64,000 bases of DNA from Bacteroidales bacterium (GCA_023231065.1 JALNWE010000001.1:62001-126000); one strand, 5' to 3'; shown: positions 1 through 8,395, counted from the first letter of the stretch. Numbers and translations are program-made. Notes: generated by a model not told the origin, from the letters alone.

Positions 1-84
1 CGTGGGGTTGTCCGCAGGGCGCGGATTTACTACCTTCGTGGATTGCAGGGTAAAAAAGCCAGGATCAAAGAAGAACGTTTATAG
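1..84 (+). CDS. rplS: 50S ribosomal protein L19, C-terminal end (partial)
   Basis: Frame 1 reads into the window and ends at a TAG at 82-84. The 27 residues are rich in Arg and Lys and contain RRARIYYLRGLQGKKARIKE, the well-known C-terminus of ribosomal protein L19, which sits at the interface of the 50S and 30S subunits. The start lies upstream of the window. A hairpin with flanking A and T tracts follows at 107-137 and probably ends the transcript. Only the tail is seen, but this end is characteristic. Confidence 0.85.
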   Translation, partial: RGVVRRARIYYLRGLQGKKARIKEERL

Positions 85-106
85 AAGAGTATTATTTATC
101 ACACAT

Positions 107-137
107 AAAAAAACCCGCGTACAGCGGGTTTTTTTAT
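107..137. terminator. Bidirectional intrinsic terminator after rplS
   Basis: A CCCGC stem (114-118) pairs with GCGGG (124-128) around the loop GTACA. An A-run lies on the left and a T-run on the right, so the hairpin has a U-tract in either direction. It sits between rplS on the plus strand and the small minus-strand gene that ends at 139, and can serve both. Confidence 0.8.
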
Positions 138-138
138 T

Positions 139-339
139 TTAGTTCATCACCAGGTTGATGAAACCGTTGTTGTGGGTTGTGAGAACAGTAAGCGCTTTCG
201 AGTAGCTGAGCAGGTTACGGATCACCGATTCACTGGGAGAAACTACCTTTCTGATCCTCCGTTTTTCATTGGAAGGATAGTTTACCTTTGCATATTTCTC
301 TGACAAAGAATAAATTGTAGCAGGTCGCTTCATAGGCAA
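139..339 (-). CDS. Small conserved-looking hypothetical protein (66 aa)
   Basis: A 66-residue basic protein without a membrane segment or signal peptide. The core SPSESVIRNLLSYSKALTVL looks like a short amphipathic helical segment. I do not recognise a named domain. It is judged real because its stop lies exactly at the shared terminator at 107-137 and it lies downstream of, and in the same direction as, the sigma factor gene at 423-1007. Met1 or Met3 could be the start; no clear ribosome-binding site or TAnnTTTG promoter is visible upstream. It could be co-transcribed with the sigma factor, although 83 bases separate them. The function is unknown. Confidence 0.55.
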   Translation of the reverse strand: MPMKRPATIYSLSEKYAKVNYPSNEKRRIRKVVSPSESVIRNLLSYSKALTVLTTHNNGFINLVMN

Positions 340-422
340 AATTTTGGTTAGGAATTTTATTCATACCTATGAAACGGGAATTACTTCCCAAATATTTTAT
401 AAAAGAAAAAAAAAGTTGTTAA

Positions 423-1007
423 CTACAATGAAAGGATAACCTCTTTTTCCTTGATCAGCTTACGGAGGTTGATCAGGGCATAACGCATACGGCCTAAAGC
501 GGTGTTGATGCTGACATTGGTTACTTCGGCAATATCCTTGAAGCTCATATCATTATAATGTCGCATGACAAGGACTTCTTTCTGTTCTTTGGGAAGATAG
601 TCGATAAGTTTTTTTACATCTTTATGGATCTGCTCTGTTATCAGAATATCTTCGACTGATTCGACCGGGATCCTGACCTTATCAAAAATATCGTAATCAT
701 CGTTATTTTCAATAATAGGTATCCGTTTGGATTTGCGGAAGTAATCGATGATCAGATTGTGTGCAATCCGCATAACCCATTGGATGAACTTTCCTTCTTC
801 CTTATAGGTCCCGGACCGGAAGGTGTTGATCACCTTGATAAAAGTATCCTGAAACAGATCTTCTGCCAGGTCCTTATCTTTTACGATCATAAGGATATAC
901 GCGAAAACACGATTCTTGTGACGGTGAATGAGTTTTTCGAGGGCGGATTCCTGACCAGCTAAATATTTACCGATCAAATCCTGATCACTAACGACATGGG
1001 CTTGCAT
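423..1007 (-). CDS. ECF-type RNA polymerase sigma factor (sigma-70 family)
   Basis: A 194-residue sigma factor that directs RNA polymerase core to a specific promoter set. Region 2 is clear (DLAEDLFQDTFIKVINTF, then FIQWVMRIAHNLIIDYFRK). Region 4 is a helix-turn-helix near the C-terminus (LPKEQKEVLVMRHYNDMS, then IAEVTNVSINTALGRMRYAL). There is no sigma region 1 or 3, so it is of ECF/sigma-24 type. The reading frame is open to 1028, but the start at 1007 is preferred because GGAGG lies just upstream and the shorter N-terminus fits the family. No anti-sigma gene adjoins it. Its promoter is a textbook TTG-N19-TACATTTG at 1138-1167, giving a leader of about 120 bases. The target genes cannot be read from the sequence. 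Confidence 0.88.
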   Translation of the reverse strand: MQAHVVSDQDLIGKYLAGQESALEKLIHRHKNRVFAYILMIVKDKDLAEDLFQDTFIKVINTFRSGTYKEEGKFIQWVMRIAHNLIIDYFRKSKRIPIIENNDDYDIFDKVRIPVESVEDILITEQIHKDVKKLIDYLPKEQKEVLVMRHYNDMSFKDIAEVTNVSINTALGRMRYALINLRKLIKEKEVILSL

Positions 1008-1137
1008 TGGGCCTCCTTTTTTATTCAAAAAAGAGTATAAGTCTAGCCTATAATTTCCCTCCTATATTTTATGCAAATCAAGATTGATTGCGTTAGTTTA
1101 TGATACAATGATACGATATTTAACGATTATAGTTGCG

Positions 1138-1167
1138 CAAATGTAAATAAAAAAAACCGAAAAGCAA
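1138..1167 (-). promoter_or_regulatory. Bacteroidota sigma-A promoter for the ECF sigma gene
   Basis: On the minus strand TTG (complement of 1165-1167) is followed after exactly 19 bases by TACATTTG (complement of 1138-1145), matching the Bacteroidota consensus TTG-N19-TAnnTTTG. It overlaps the region that also drives uvrA in the other direction. Confidence 0.75.
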
Positions 1168-1177
1168 GTTTTCTTTA

Positions 1178-1185
1178 TAATTTTG
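1178..1185 (+). promoter_or_regulatory. Promoter -7 element for uvrA
   Basis: TAATTTTG fits the TAnnTTTG -7 consensus and would start transcription around 1192, some 23 bases before the uvrA ATG at 1215. No good TTG is seen 19 bases upstream. Confidence 0.6.
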
Positions 1186-1214
1186 CCCAATTCAATGCGA
1201 GAGACGAATAAAAG

Positions 1215-4049
1215 ATGAATCTTGATACACTTGACCCAAAGGAATATATTATCATCAAAGGAGCAAGGGTCAATAATCTTAAAAATATCAGCTTAGCAAT
1301 TCCCCGCAATAAATTTGTGGTGATCACGGGTTTATCCGGTTCCGGGAAATCATCCTTGGCATTTGACACGCTCTATGCCGAAGGACAACGGCGATATGTT
1401 GAGAGTTTAAGCGCCTATGCACGGCAATTTTTAGGCCGGATGAGTAAGCCAGACGTTGATGCTATTCAGGGTATTTCGCCGGCCATTGCTATTGAGCAAA
1501 AGGTCAATACCCTTAATCCCAGGTCCACCGTTGGTACTTCGACAGAGGTTTATGAATATTTTAAGCTGCTCTACGCCCGGATTGGAAAAACGTACTCCCC
1601 CGTTTCCGGTGATCTGGTTAAAAGGGATAGTGTAACTGATATTGTGGATTTTATTTTTGCATTACCCGAAGAAGTCCGGGTCACACTTTTTGCCCCTCTG
1701 GACCTTTCGGGTAAAAGCAAAGATCTGCAGAAGAAATGTAACGTGCTTTTACAACAAGGTTTTTCAAGGATCATGGTGGATGGTCAGCTCATTCGTTTAG
1801 ATGATTTGGCTGTGCAAAAGCTGAAATCATTCAATGAAAGTTTCATCCTTATCGATCGTTTTATCGTCCATCACACGGATGATGAATTAGCCAGCCGGAT
1901 CGCTGATTCAATACAGACAGCTTATTTTGAAGGTCACGGATATTGCATGCTTGAAATCAGCAATGGGGATACGGCACATCGGACATTTTCCTGTAAATAC
2001 GAGGCTGATGGTTTAGTCTTTGAAGAGCCCTCATCTAATCTGTTTAGCTTCAACAACCCATTTGGGGCCTGTAAAAGGTGTGAAGGCTTTGGTTCTATCA
2101 TCGGGATTGATGAAGATCTTGTCATTCCTGATAAAAGCCTTTCGGTTTATGAAAATACCATAGCCTGCTGGCGGGGTGAAAAAATGAGCGAATGGTTAAA
2201 TATATTATTGATCCATGCCTATAAATTTGATTTCCCAATCCATAAACCGGTTCGTGATCTATCCCCTGAACAGAGGGAACTTCTATGGAAAGGCAATCAA
2301 TATTTTAAAGGTTTGGATGCTTTTTTCGAATATATAGAGAGCCAGAATTATAAGATCCAATACCGTGTCATGATGTCTCGCTACCGGGGAAAGACAACCT
2401 GCCCGGAATGTAATGGTACCCGGTTGCGCAAAGATGCATCGTATGTTAAGATCAATGGAAAATCGATCAGCGACCTTGTTGTCATGCCCGTAAGTGAGCT
2501 TACCCAATTTTGCAAAAACCTTGAGCTTACCGAATATGAACGTACCGTGTCGCGCAGGTTGCTCGTCGAAATAATCAACAGGTTGGATGTAATGAATGAT
2601 GTAGGGCTTGGATACCTAACGCTGAACCGGCTCTCCTCTACCCTTTCGGGTGGTGAATCACAAAGGATCAACCTATCCACCGCCCTCGGTAGCAACCTTG
2701 TCGGATCTATGTATATCCTTGATGAGCCAAGCATCGGTTTACATCCGAGGGACACACAGCGGTTGATTAAAGTTTTGTTACGCCTTCGCGACCTTGGGAA
2801 TACCGTTATCGTGGTCGAACACGATGAAGAAATAATCCGGGCATCCGATCAGATTATTGATATCGGCCCTTTAGCCGGACACCAGGGCGGAGAAGTTATC
2901 TTTCAGGGTAATTCTTCAGAAATATTAAAGGATACCAGGAGCCTTACCGGGAAATATCTGAATCACCAACTGGAGATCAAAACACCCCTGCAACGGAGGA
3001 AATGGTCAGAATTCATCGAAATCAAAGGGGCCAGGGAAAATAATCTGAAAAACATAGATATCAGGATACCTTTGCATATTTTCACCGTGATCACCGGTGT
3101 AAGCGGCTCAGGAAAATCGTCACTGGTTAAACGGATTCTCTATCCGGCCTTGAAAAAAATCCAGGGAGGATATGGGGAGAAAACAGGAAAATTTGACCGT
3201 CTGAATGGAGACTATAACCGGTTGGGCGATGTTGAATTCATTGATCAGAACCCCATTGGGCGGTCTTCCCGATCGAATCCGGCCACCTATACTAAAGCTT
3301 TCGATGAGATCCGCAACCTTTTCGCGGCACAGCAGTTGGCGATGATCAGGGGTTATAAACCCGGCTACTTTTCATTCAACATTGAGGGGGGACGTTGTGA
3401 AGAATGTGAAGGTGAAGGTGTTGTTAAAATTGAGATGCAATTCATGGCTGATCTTTTTCTCCCCTGTGAAAGTTGCAAAGGCAAACGTTTCAAGCAAGAA
3501 GTCCTCGACATCAAATACCGCGATCAAAATATTGTAGATATCCTGAACATGACCGTGGACGAAGCGATAGAATTCTTTCTTGCCGACAGCAAGCACATGA
3601 CTATTGAGAAACGTATCCTTACCCGGTTAAAACCTTTACAGGATGTCGGATTAGGTTATCTGCGACTGGGACAATCTTCAAGTACGCTTTCGGGAGGAGA
3701 AGCACAGCGTATTAAACTTGCTTTTTCCCTCATTAAAGGGATCAGTGAGAAACCCACCTTGTTCATATTTGACGAACCTACTACGGGCCTTCATTTTCAT
3801 GATATTGATAAATTACTAATTGCTTTTGAATCGCTGATAGGACTGGGACATAGTATTGTGGTGATTGAACATAACCCTGAAGTCATTAAAAGCGCTGATT
3901 GGGTCATTGATCTAGGAAAAGAGGGAGGTGATGCAGGAGGTTACCTGGTTTTTGAAGGGACCCCGGAAGGGCTTGCTGGTTTTAATGAATCCTATACGGG
4001 AATGTACCTGAATGGGAAAGTGAACGCTAAAATTGTGAATCCCGAATAA
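1215..4049 (+). CDS. uvrA: Excinuclease ABC subunit A
   Basis: UvrA is the damage-recognition ATPase of nucleotide excision repair; as a dimer with UvrB it scans DNA for bulky lesions. The 944-residue length is normal for UvrA1. Two ABC ATPase halves are visible: Walker A GLSGSGKSSL near residue 40 and GVSGSGKSSL near residue 640, ABC signatures STLSGGESQRI near 475 and STLSGGEAQRI near 825, and Walker B ILDEPS and IFDEPT. Zinc-finger pairs are present as CKRCEGFG with CPECNGTR, and CEECEGEG with CESCKGKR. All key residues appear intact. It is divergent from the ECF sigma gene and has its own -7 element at 1178-1185. The ATG at 1215 fits the distance from that promoter. Confidence 0.97.
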   Translation: MNLDTLDPKEYIIIKGARVNNLKNISLAIPRNKFVVITGLSGSGKSSLAFDTLYAEGQRRYVESLSAYARQFLGRMSKPDVDAIQGISPAIAIEQKVNTLNPRSTVGTSTEVYEYFKLLYARIGKTYSPVSGDLVKRDSVTDIVDFIFALPEEVRVTLFAPLDLSGKSKDLQKKCNVLLQQGFSRIMVDGQLIRLDDLAVQKLKSFNESFILIDRFIVHHTDDELASRIADSIQTAYFEGHGYCMLEISNGDTAHRTFSCKYEADGLVFEEPSSNLFSFNNPFGACKRCEGFGSIIGIDEDLVIPDKSLSVYENTIACWRGEKMSEWLNILLIHAYKFDFPIHKPVRDLSPEQRELLWKGNQYFKGLDAFFEYIESQNYKIQYRVMMSRYRGKTTCPECNGTRLRKDASYVKINGKSISDLVVMPVSELTQFCKNLELTEYERTVSRRLLVEIINRLDVMNDVGLGYLTLNRLSSTLSGGESQRINLSTALGSNLVGSMYILDEPSIGLHPRDTQRLIKVLLRLRDLGNTVIVVEHDEEIIRASDQIIDIGPLAGHQGGEVIFQGNSSEILKDTRSLTGKYLNHQLEIKTPLQRRKWSEFIEIKGARENNLKNIDIRIPLHIFTVITGVSGSGKSSLVKRILYPALKKIQGGYGEKTGKFDRLNGDYNRLGDVEFIDQNPIGRSSRSNPATYTKAFDEIRNLFAAQQLAMIRGYKPGYFSFNIEGGRCEECEGEGVVKIEMQFMADLFLPCESCKGKRFKQEVLDIKYRDQNIVDILNMTVDEAIEFFLADSKHMTIEKRILTRLKPLQDVGLGYLRLGQSSSTLSGGEAQRIKLAFSLIKGISEKPTLFIFDEPTTGLHFHDIDKLLIAFESLIGLGHSIVVIEHNPEVIKSADWVIDLGKEGGDAGGYLVFEGTPEGLAGFNESYTGMYLNGKVNAKIVNPE

Positions 4050-4120
4050 AAGATAACAAATCTGAAAATGTGAAGATTTGAAAATGGTTATAAAGTGGGT
4101 TATTATAAACATGATTTATT
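4050..4120. repeat. Low-complexity spacer with TTTGAAAATG-like words
   Basis: The 71-base gap between uvrA and the aldehyde dehydrogenase holds AAATCTGAAAATGTGAAG followed by ATTTGAAAATGG, an imperfect direct repeat of a roughly 13-base word. No hairpin or promoter is clear. Confidence 0.4.
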
Positions 4121-5488
4121 ATGAAAAGTTGTAATCCGGTTAACAATGAATTGATCAGGGAATATCCCGGTCACTCTGTTGAAGAAGTAGATACTATTAT
4201 TCAATCGGTGCAAGTTGCATGGGAGGAATGGAGAGGAACATCGTTCGAATACCGTGCCGGTCTTTTCCGGAGTTGTGCGAAAATCCTGAGAAATAAAAAA
4301 CACATTTTTGCCCATTTGATGACCCTGGAGATGGGTAAGCTTATCCGGGAATCGGAATTAGAAATCGAGAAATGCGCCTTGGTATGCGATTTTTATGCAG
4401 ACCAGACTGCGGTCCTGTTAAAGGATGAAGTTATCGGTTCAGATGCCAAAAAGAGTTTTGTTACCTATCAGCCACTGGGTATTATTTTAGCTGTGATGCC
4501 CTGGAATTTTCCGTTTTGGCAAGTATTCCGGTTTGCTGCGCCATCATTAATGGCAGGGAATGCGGCTGTTCTCAAGCATGCATCCAATGTCCCTGGTTGT
4601 GCGCTTGCCATTGAAGAAATTTTCCAGGAAGCCGGGTTCCCAACAGATCTGTTCCGCACCCTGATGATCCCATCCGGGATTGTTGACCATGTTATTTCAC
4701 ATCATCACGTGAAAGCTGTGACATTAACCGGCAGCGAGGCGGCTGGAAGTCAGGTGGCTTCGCTGGCAGGGAAATACATCAAGAAAACCTTGCTGGAATT
4801 AGGCGGATCCGATCCTTTTATTGTTCTGGACGATGCCGATCTGGTTGCCGCTATTAAAACAGCAGTGACAGCAAGGATGATCAACCAGGGACAAAGTTGT
4901 ATTGCTGCCAAGCGGTTTATTGTAATGAATTCGGTGGCAAAAGCTTTTGAAAAAGGACTTTTTGAAGCATTCAGATCATTAAAGCCCGGTGATCCAATGG
5001 ATCCGGCAACCCAGGTAGGTCCTTTGGCCAGACCTGATCTGGTCGATGAAATTGAACGGCAGGTCAATGTATCTGTGGCTGAGGGTGCAAGGCTCATCCT
5101 CGGGGGGAAGAGAATGGCCCGGCCTGGTTGTTATTATGAACCCACGATCCTGACTGAAGTAAGACCGGGGATGCGGGTCTATCATGAAGAAACATTTGGG
5201 CCTGTTGCTACCATTATCCCTGTTGCCTCTGAAGAAGAAGCCATACATGTTGCCAACGACAGTGAGTTCGGTTTGGGTGGTTGTGTCTGGACCCGGGATT
5301 TATCCCGTGGGGAGATGGTCGCGCGTAAAGTCATGACCGGGGCTATGTTCGTCAATGGTATGACCAAGTCCGATCCCCGGCTTCCTTTCGGTGGTATAAA
5401 GAGATCTGGTTATGGAAGGGAGTTGGGAGCGATCGGGATAAAAGAATTCGTGAATGCAAAAACGATCTGGATCGGGCCAGCGGAGTGA
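4121..5488 (+). CDS. NAD(P)-dependent succinate-semialdehyde dehydrogenase-like aldehyde dehydrogenase
   Basis: An aldehyde dehydrogenase superfamily enzyme (455 aa, cytoplasmic) that oxidises an aldehyde to the acid with NAD(P). The Rossmann region carries MPWNFPFWQ near residue 125. The general-base Glu lies in LLELGGSDPF near 228 and the catalytic Cys in NQGQSCIAAKR near 262; the EETFGPVA motif is near 356. The overall pattern is closest to the short succinate-semialdehyde dehydrogenase (GabD/Sad) group, which would feed succinate to the TCA cycle, but other semialdehydes cannot be excluded. It stands alone, with a repeat-like spacer upstream and a tRNA gene 150 bases downstream, so context adds nothing to its substrate. 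Confidence 0.85.
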   Translation: MKSCNPVNNELIREYPGHSVEEVDTIIQSVQVAWEEWRGTSFEYRAGLFRSCAKILRNKKHIFAHLMTLEMGKLIRESELEIEKCALVCDFYADQTAVLLKDEVIGSDAKKSFVTYQPLGIILAVMPWNFPFWQVFRFAAPSLMAGNAAVLKHASNVPGCALAIEEIFQEAGFPTDLFRTLMIPSGIVDHVISHHHVKAVTLTGSEAAGSQVASLAGKYIKKTLLELGGSDPFIVLDDADLVAAIKTAVTARMINQGQSCIAAKRFIVMNSVAKAFEKGLFEAFRSLKPGDPMDPATQVGPLARPDLVDEIERQVNVSVAEGARLILGGKRMARPGCYYEPTILTEVRPGMRVYHEETFGPVATIIPVASEEEAIHVANDSEFGLGGCVWTRDLSRGEMVARKVMTGAMFVNGMTKSDPRLPFGGIKRSGYGRELGAIGIKEFVNAKTIWIGPAE

Positions 5489-5616
5489 GCAGGCGTGAAC
5501 GTACGGATTGCGGATGCGCCCTTTCCTTGGGTGAAAAGTCAGGCGGTAAGGTTGGATAACAGATGATGAAGAATGGAAAAAAGGGTTTAGGTTTTCGTAG
5601 ATATCGAAAAATATTA

Positions 5617-5624
5617 TAATTTTG
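5617..5624 (+). promoter_or_regulatory. Promoter -7 element for the tRNA gene
   Basis: TAATTTTG lies 15 bases before the tRNA gene and fits the Bacteroidota TAnnTTTG consensus; transcription would begin close to 5631. Confidence 0.6.
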
Positions 5625-5638
5625 CACCCTCTAAACCC

Positions 5639-5712
5639 GGCGGGGTAGCTCAGTTGGTTAGAGCGTCGGATTCATAACCCGGAGGTCACGAGTTCAACTC
5701 TCGTCCCCGCTA
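5639..5712 (+). tRNA. tRNA with CAT anticodon (tRNA-Met, elongator type)
   Basis: A 74-base cloverleaf. The acceptor stem GGCGGGG pairs with CCCCGCT (G1-U72 wobble), the D arm is GCTC/GAGC, the anticodon loop is TTCATAA (CAT), and the T loop is GTTCAACTC. The discriminator is A at 5712, followed by CCT, so a full CCA is not encoded and must be added by Cca (11018-12439). The anticodon stem has an A31-C39 mismatch. It lacks the initiator features (C1-A72 mismatch, GGG/CCC anticodon stem). A CAT tRNA could also be tRNA-Ile2 read after lysidine modification; elongator Met is preferred. Confidence 0.9.
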
Positions 5713-5716
5713 CCTT

Positions 5717-5743
5717 AGAAAGTTCTGCGATGCAGGACTTTCT
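5717..5743 (+). terminator. Intrinsic terminator after the tRNA
   Basis: An AGAAAGTTCTGC arm (5717-5728) pairs with GCAGGACTTTCT (5732-5743) around GAT, with one U-G pair, and is followed by TCATTTT. It begins five bases after the tRNA end. Confidence 0.75.
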
Positions 5744-6023
5744 TCATTTTCAGGAGTACCCGCGAAGACACGAAGACGCCAATAAAAATTATAAATAAGT
5801 TTCACGCCTTTGCGACTTGGCGGTGAACTGGAAGTTTCGCGCCTGACTGCATATCACCGAACAAACCACGCCCATCGATATCAGCACGCTGCCCAGCGGA
5901 GTTTTTTTAATTTCAGGTTGCTGGGTGATAACCATAAAAAAAATTCGCCTAACTTGCGGGGTGGAAGATTGGATGCGGATGATGGAAGACTATAAACGGA
6001 TCTTATAGGTAATTCTGGTATTT
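5744..6023. repeat. Non-coding spacer with an inverted CGAAGACG-type repeat
   Basis: From the tRNA to the permease there are 311 bases without a credible gene; 5744-6023 is the part beyond the terminator. CGCGAAGACACGAAGACGCC (5761-5780) is answered in the opposite orientation by a related sequence at 5803-5824 (CACGCCTTTGCGACTTGGCG), separated by an AT-rich 22 bases. Further on there are a T-run at 5903-5909 and a GGAAGATTGGATGCGGATGA purine-rich stretch near 5964. It looks like a decayed intergenic repeat. I see no ORF, RNA gene or clear promoter. Confidence 0.45.
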
Positions 6024-7478
6024 ATGGCTAACGGACCTACCTTCAAAAAAAGTTTAAATCTTTTTGACTCAACAGCCCTTGTTGCCGGATCGATGATCGG
6101 TTCGGGAATATTTATTGTCAGCGCCGATGTTGCCCGCCAGGTCGGATCGCCGGGATGGTTGATGGTTTCCTGGATCTTAGCTGGTTTTCTCACAATCTGT
6201 GCAGCCTTGAGTTATGGCGAATTAGCCGGAATGTATCCCAAGGCCGGCGGTCAATATGTTTATCTTAAGGAAGCCTATAACCCACTGATCGGATTTCTGT
6301 ATGGCTGGACACTTTTTCTCGTGATCCAGACGGGAACAATTGCTGCTGTAGCGATGGCCTTCGCTAAATTTTTCGGGGTCCTCGTTCCATGGGTTTCCGA
6401 AGATGTAGTGTGGATCAGCATCGGATTTTTCAAATTCGGGCCCGTCCAGATCGTTGCTATTCTCTCCCTGGCCCTCTTAACCTGGATCAATTCCCATGGA
6501 ATCCGTTTTGGAAAGAAAGTTCAGAATACCTTTACGACCGGGAAGGTTTTATTACTTGGAAGTTTTATCATTATCGGATTGGGGTTTGCGTCCAATTCAG
6601 GAGTTATCAATATCAATGAAAAAATATTCTGGCAACCCATCCAGGAAGGCCCCGGTGGAGTAGATATCCCCATTTCCGGTTTTTCGTTGTTAGCGGCACT
6701 GGGAATGGCCATGGTTGGTACTTTATTTTCATCGGATGCCTGGAACAACATCACTTTTACGGCATCAGAAGTGATCAATCCCAAAAAAAATATCCCTTTA
6801 AGCCTTGTCCTGGGAACCCTGTCAGTAACTGTATTGTATTTGCTGGCAAATGTTGTGTATATCACGGTCCTTCCGCTACGAGGTGATCCATTGGGAGATA
6901 CCTTTATGGCAAGAGGGATGCAGTATGCTTTGAACGATCGTCTTGGAACAGCTGTTCTATCAGGTCTTTTCGGTAATTATGCAATGATCATAATGGCCAT
7001 TTTTATTGTGATCTCAACTTTTGGCTGTAACAACGGATTGATCTTATCCGGAGCGCGGGTCTATTATGCTATGGCGAACGACAATTTATTTTTCCGGAAG
7101 GCCGGTCAGTTAAATAAGAATGGAGTTCCTGCTTGGGGACTAATCATTCAGGGAATCTGGGCAAGCCTTCTATGCCTGTCGGGCACCTATGGTCAGCTTC
7201 TCGATTATGTGGTTTTTGCTGTCCTAATCTTTTATGTATTGACCATTACCGGGGTTTTTATTTTGCGTAAAAAGCAACCTGCATTAGAGCGACCTTATAA
7301 AGCGCCCGGGTACCCGGTCATTCCGGCGCTTTATATTATCCTGGCAGTTTTGATCATGGTCATCCTGCTTATTTTTAAACCTCTTTATACCTGGCCCGGA
7401 CTTTGTATCGTTATTATCGGAATACCGGTTTATTATTGGTGGAGAAGGAATAGTCAGAATAGCAGGATATCTTTATAA
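6024..7478 (+). CDS. APC-family amino acid permease
   Basis: A 484-residue inner-membrane transporter with about 12 hydrophobic segments. TM1 carries the unwound helix motif GSMIGSGIFIV (residues 22-32) that binds the amino-acid backbone in APC carriers, followed by SYGELAGMYPKAGGQYVYL near residue 65, another family hallmark. The C-terminus is short and basic (YWWRRNSQNS). The pattern resembles the LAT/SteT-like exchanger group, so it may exchange or take up neutral amino acids; the substrate cannot be read. The ATG at 6024 follows GGTATTT and no strong ribosome-binding site is visible. A DUF3108 gene follows 45 bases downstream in the same direction, but a shared function is not evident. 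Confidence 0.88.
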   Translation: MANGPTFKKSLNLFDSTALVAGSMIGSGIFIVSADVARQVGSPGWLMVSWILAGFLTICAALSYGELAGMYPKAGGQYVYLKEAYNPLIGFLYGWTLFLVIQTGTIAAVAMAFAKFFGVLVPWVSEDVVWISIGFFKFGPVQIVAILSLALLTWINSHGIRFGKKVQNTFTTGKVLLLGSFIIIGLGFASNSGVININEKIFWQPIQEGPGGVDIPISGFSLLAALGMAMVGTLFSSDAWNNITFTASEVINPKKNIPLSLVLGTLSVTVLYLLANVVYITVLPLRGDPLGDTFMARGMQYALNDRLGTAVLSGLFGNYAMIIMAIFIVISTFGCNNGLILSGARVYYAMANDNLFFRKAGQLNKNGVPAWGLIIQGIWASLLCLSGTYGQLLDYVVFAVLIFYVLTITGVFILRKKQPALERPYKAPGYPVIPALYIILAVLIMVILLIFKPLYTWPGLCIVIIGIPVYYWWRRNSQNSRISL

Positions 7479-7523
7479 AGTCAGGAAGTCAAGTTAAAAT
7501 TAAAGCGTCTAGAAGTTGGGTTT

Positions 7524-8342
7524 ATGCATAGGAAAATTTTATTGATTTTGCTTTTGTTTGTCTTTTCTGATTTTTTATATGCACAATGCAACATCCTTCA
7601 CGATGTTTTTCAGGACGGTGAGAAAGTCACCTATACGGTATCTTACAATTGGGGTCCGGTTTGGGTCAATGCAGGTGAAGTCACATTCTCAGCCGGTCAG
7701 GAATTATATAAAGGGAAGGACACCTATCATCTGAAGGCTTCCGGAAAAACTTTTACTTCTTATGATCTGTTGTTCAAAGTCAGGGATTATTATGATACAT
7801 GGGTTGATCCTGTTAACATGCAATCCATTGATTTCAGAAGGTATATTTATGAAGGTGGATATACTTTATTAAACACATTGAATTTTAATTATTCAAATCA
7901 TTCTATAATTTCCAATACCAAGACAGATAACAATCCACAACGAACGGATACCGTGAGGTTGATGCCCTGTAGTTATGATATGCTCGCTGCGATTTACTAT
8001 ACGCGGTCTATTGATCTTTCCAGTCTTAAACCGGAAGAAAAAAGAAATGTCAAGGTGTATATCGATGACGGATATTATGATATAGCGATCAGGGCAATAG
8101 GAAAAGAGATGGTTGAAAATACCGATGGAAAAAAATATCATTGTATCAAATTTGCTGTCAAGATGGTACAGGGCACAATCTTCAGGGGTGATGAGGATGT
8201 TATAGTATGGGTTACCGACGATGCCAATAAAATACCGATATATATTGAAGCCAAGATTATCGTTGGGGTGATCAAAGCATATCTGAAAGATGCTACCGGG
8301 GTCAGAAACCCAATGAAGGCATTGGTTAGGGAGAAGGGATGA
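7524..8342 (+). CDS. DUF3108 domain-containing secreted or periplasmic protein
   Basis: A 272-residue protein with an N-terminal signal peptide (a hydrophobic run of about 15 residues, then DFLYAQ, with cleavage likely near residue 20). The rest is predicted to be beta-rich: GEKVTYTVSYNWGPVWVNAG near residue 32, RDYYDTWVDP near 87, and the later block YHCIKFAVKMVQGTIFRGDE. This order is typical of DUF3108 proteins, which are found in the envelope of many Gram-negative bacteria and have no proven biochemical role. The gene lies between a permease and a BadF-type kinase and is followed directly by a 7-base tandem repeat. No catalytic motif is seen. Confidence 0.82.
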   Translation: MHRKILLILLLFVFSDFLYAQCNILHDVFQDGEKVTYTVSYNWGPVWVNAGEVTFSAGQELYKGKDTYHLKASGKTFTSYDLLFKVRDYYDTWVDPVNMQSIDFRRYIYEGGYTLLNTLNFNYSNHSIISNTKTDNNPQRTDTVRLMPCSYDMLAAIYYTRSIDLSSLKPEEKRNVKVYIDDGYYDIAIRAIGKEMVENTDGKKYHCIKFAVKMVQGTIFRGDEDVIVWVTDDANKIPIYIEAKIIVGVIKAYLKDATGVRNPMKALVREKG

Positions 8343-8353
8343 CGGATGCTGGA

Positions 8354-8395
8354 TGGTTGATGGTTGATGATTGATGATTGATGGTTGATGATTGA
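8354..8395. repeat. Six-unit 7-bp tandem repeat (TGRTTGA)
   Basis: Six perfect-length copies of TGGTTGA or TGATTGA run head to tail between the DUF3108 stop and the start of the BadF-type kinase, ending 25 bases before the kinase ATG at 8421. A weaker GGATGCTGGA continues to the left. Confidence 0.9.

Noticed and set aside
8354..8395. TGRTTGA array as a CRISPR
   Set aside because: The units are seven bases, contiguous and without spacers; it is a simple tandem repeat.
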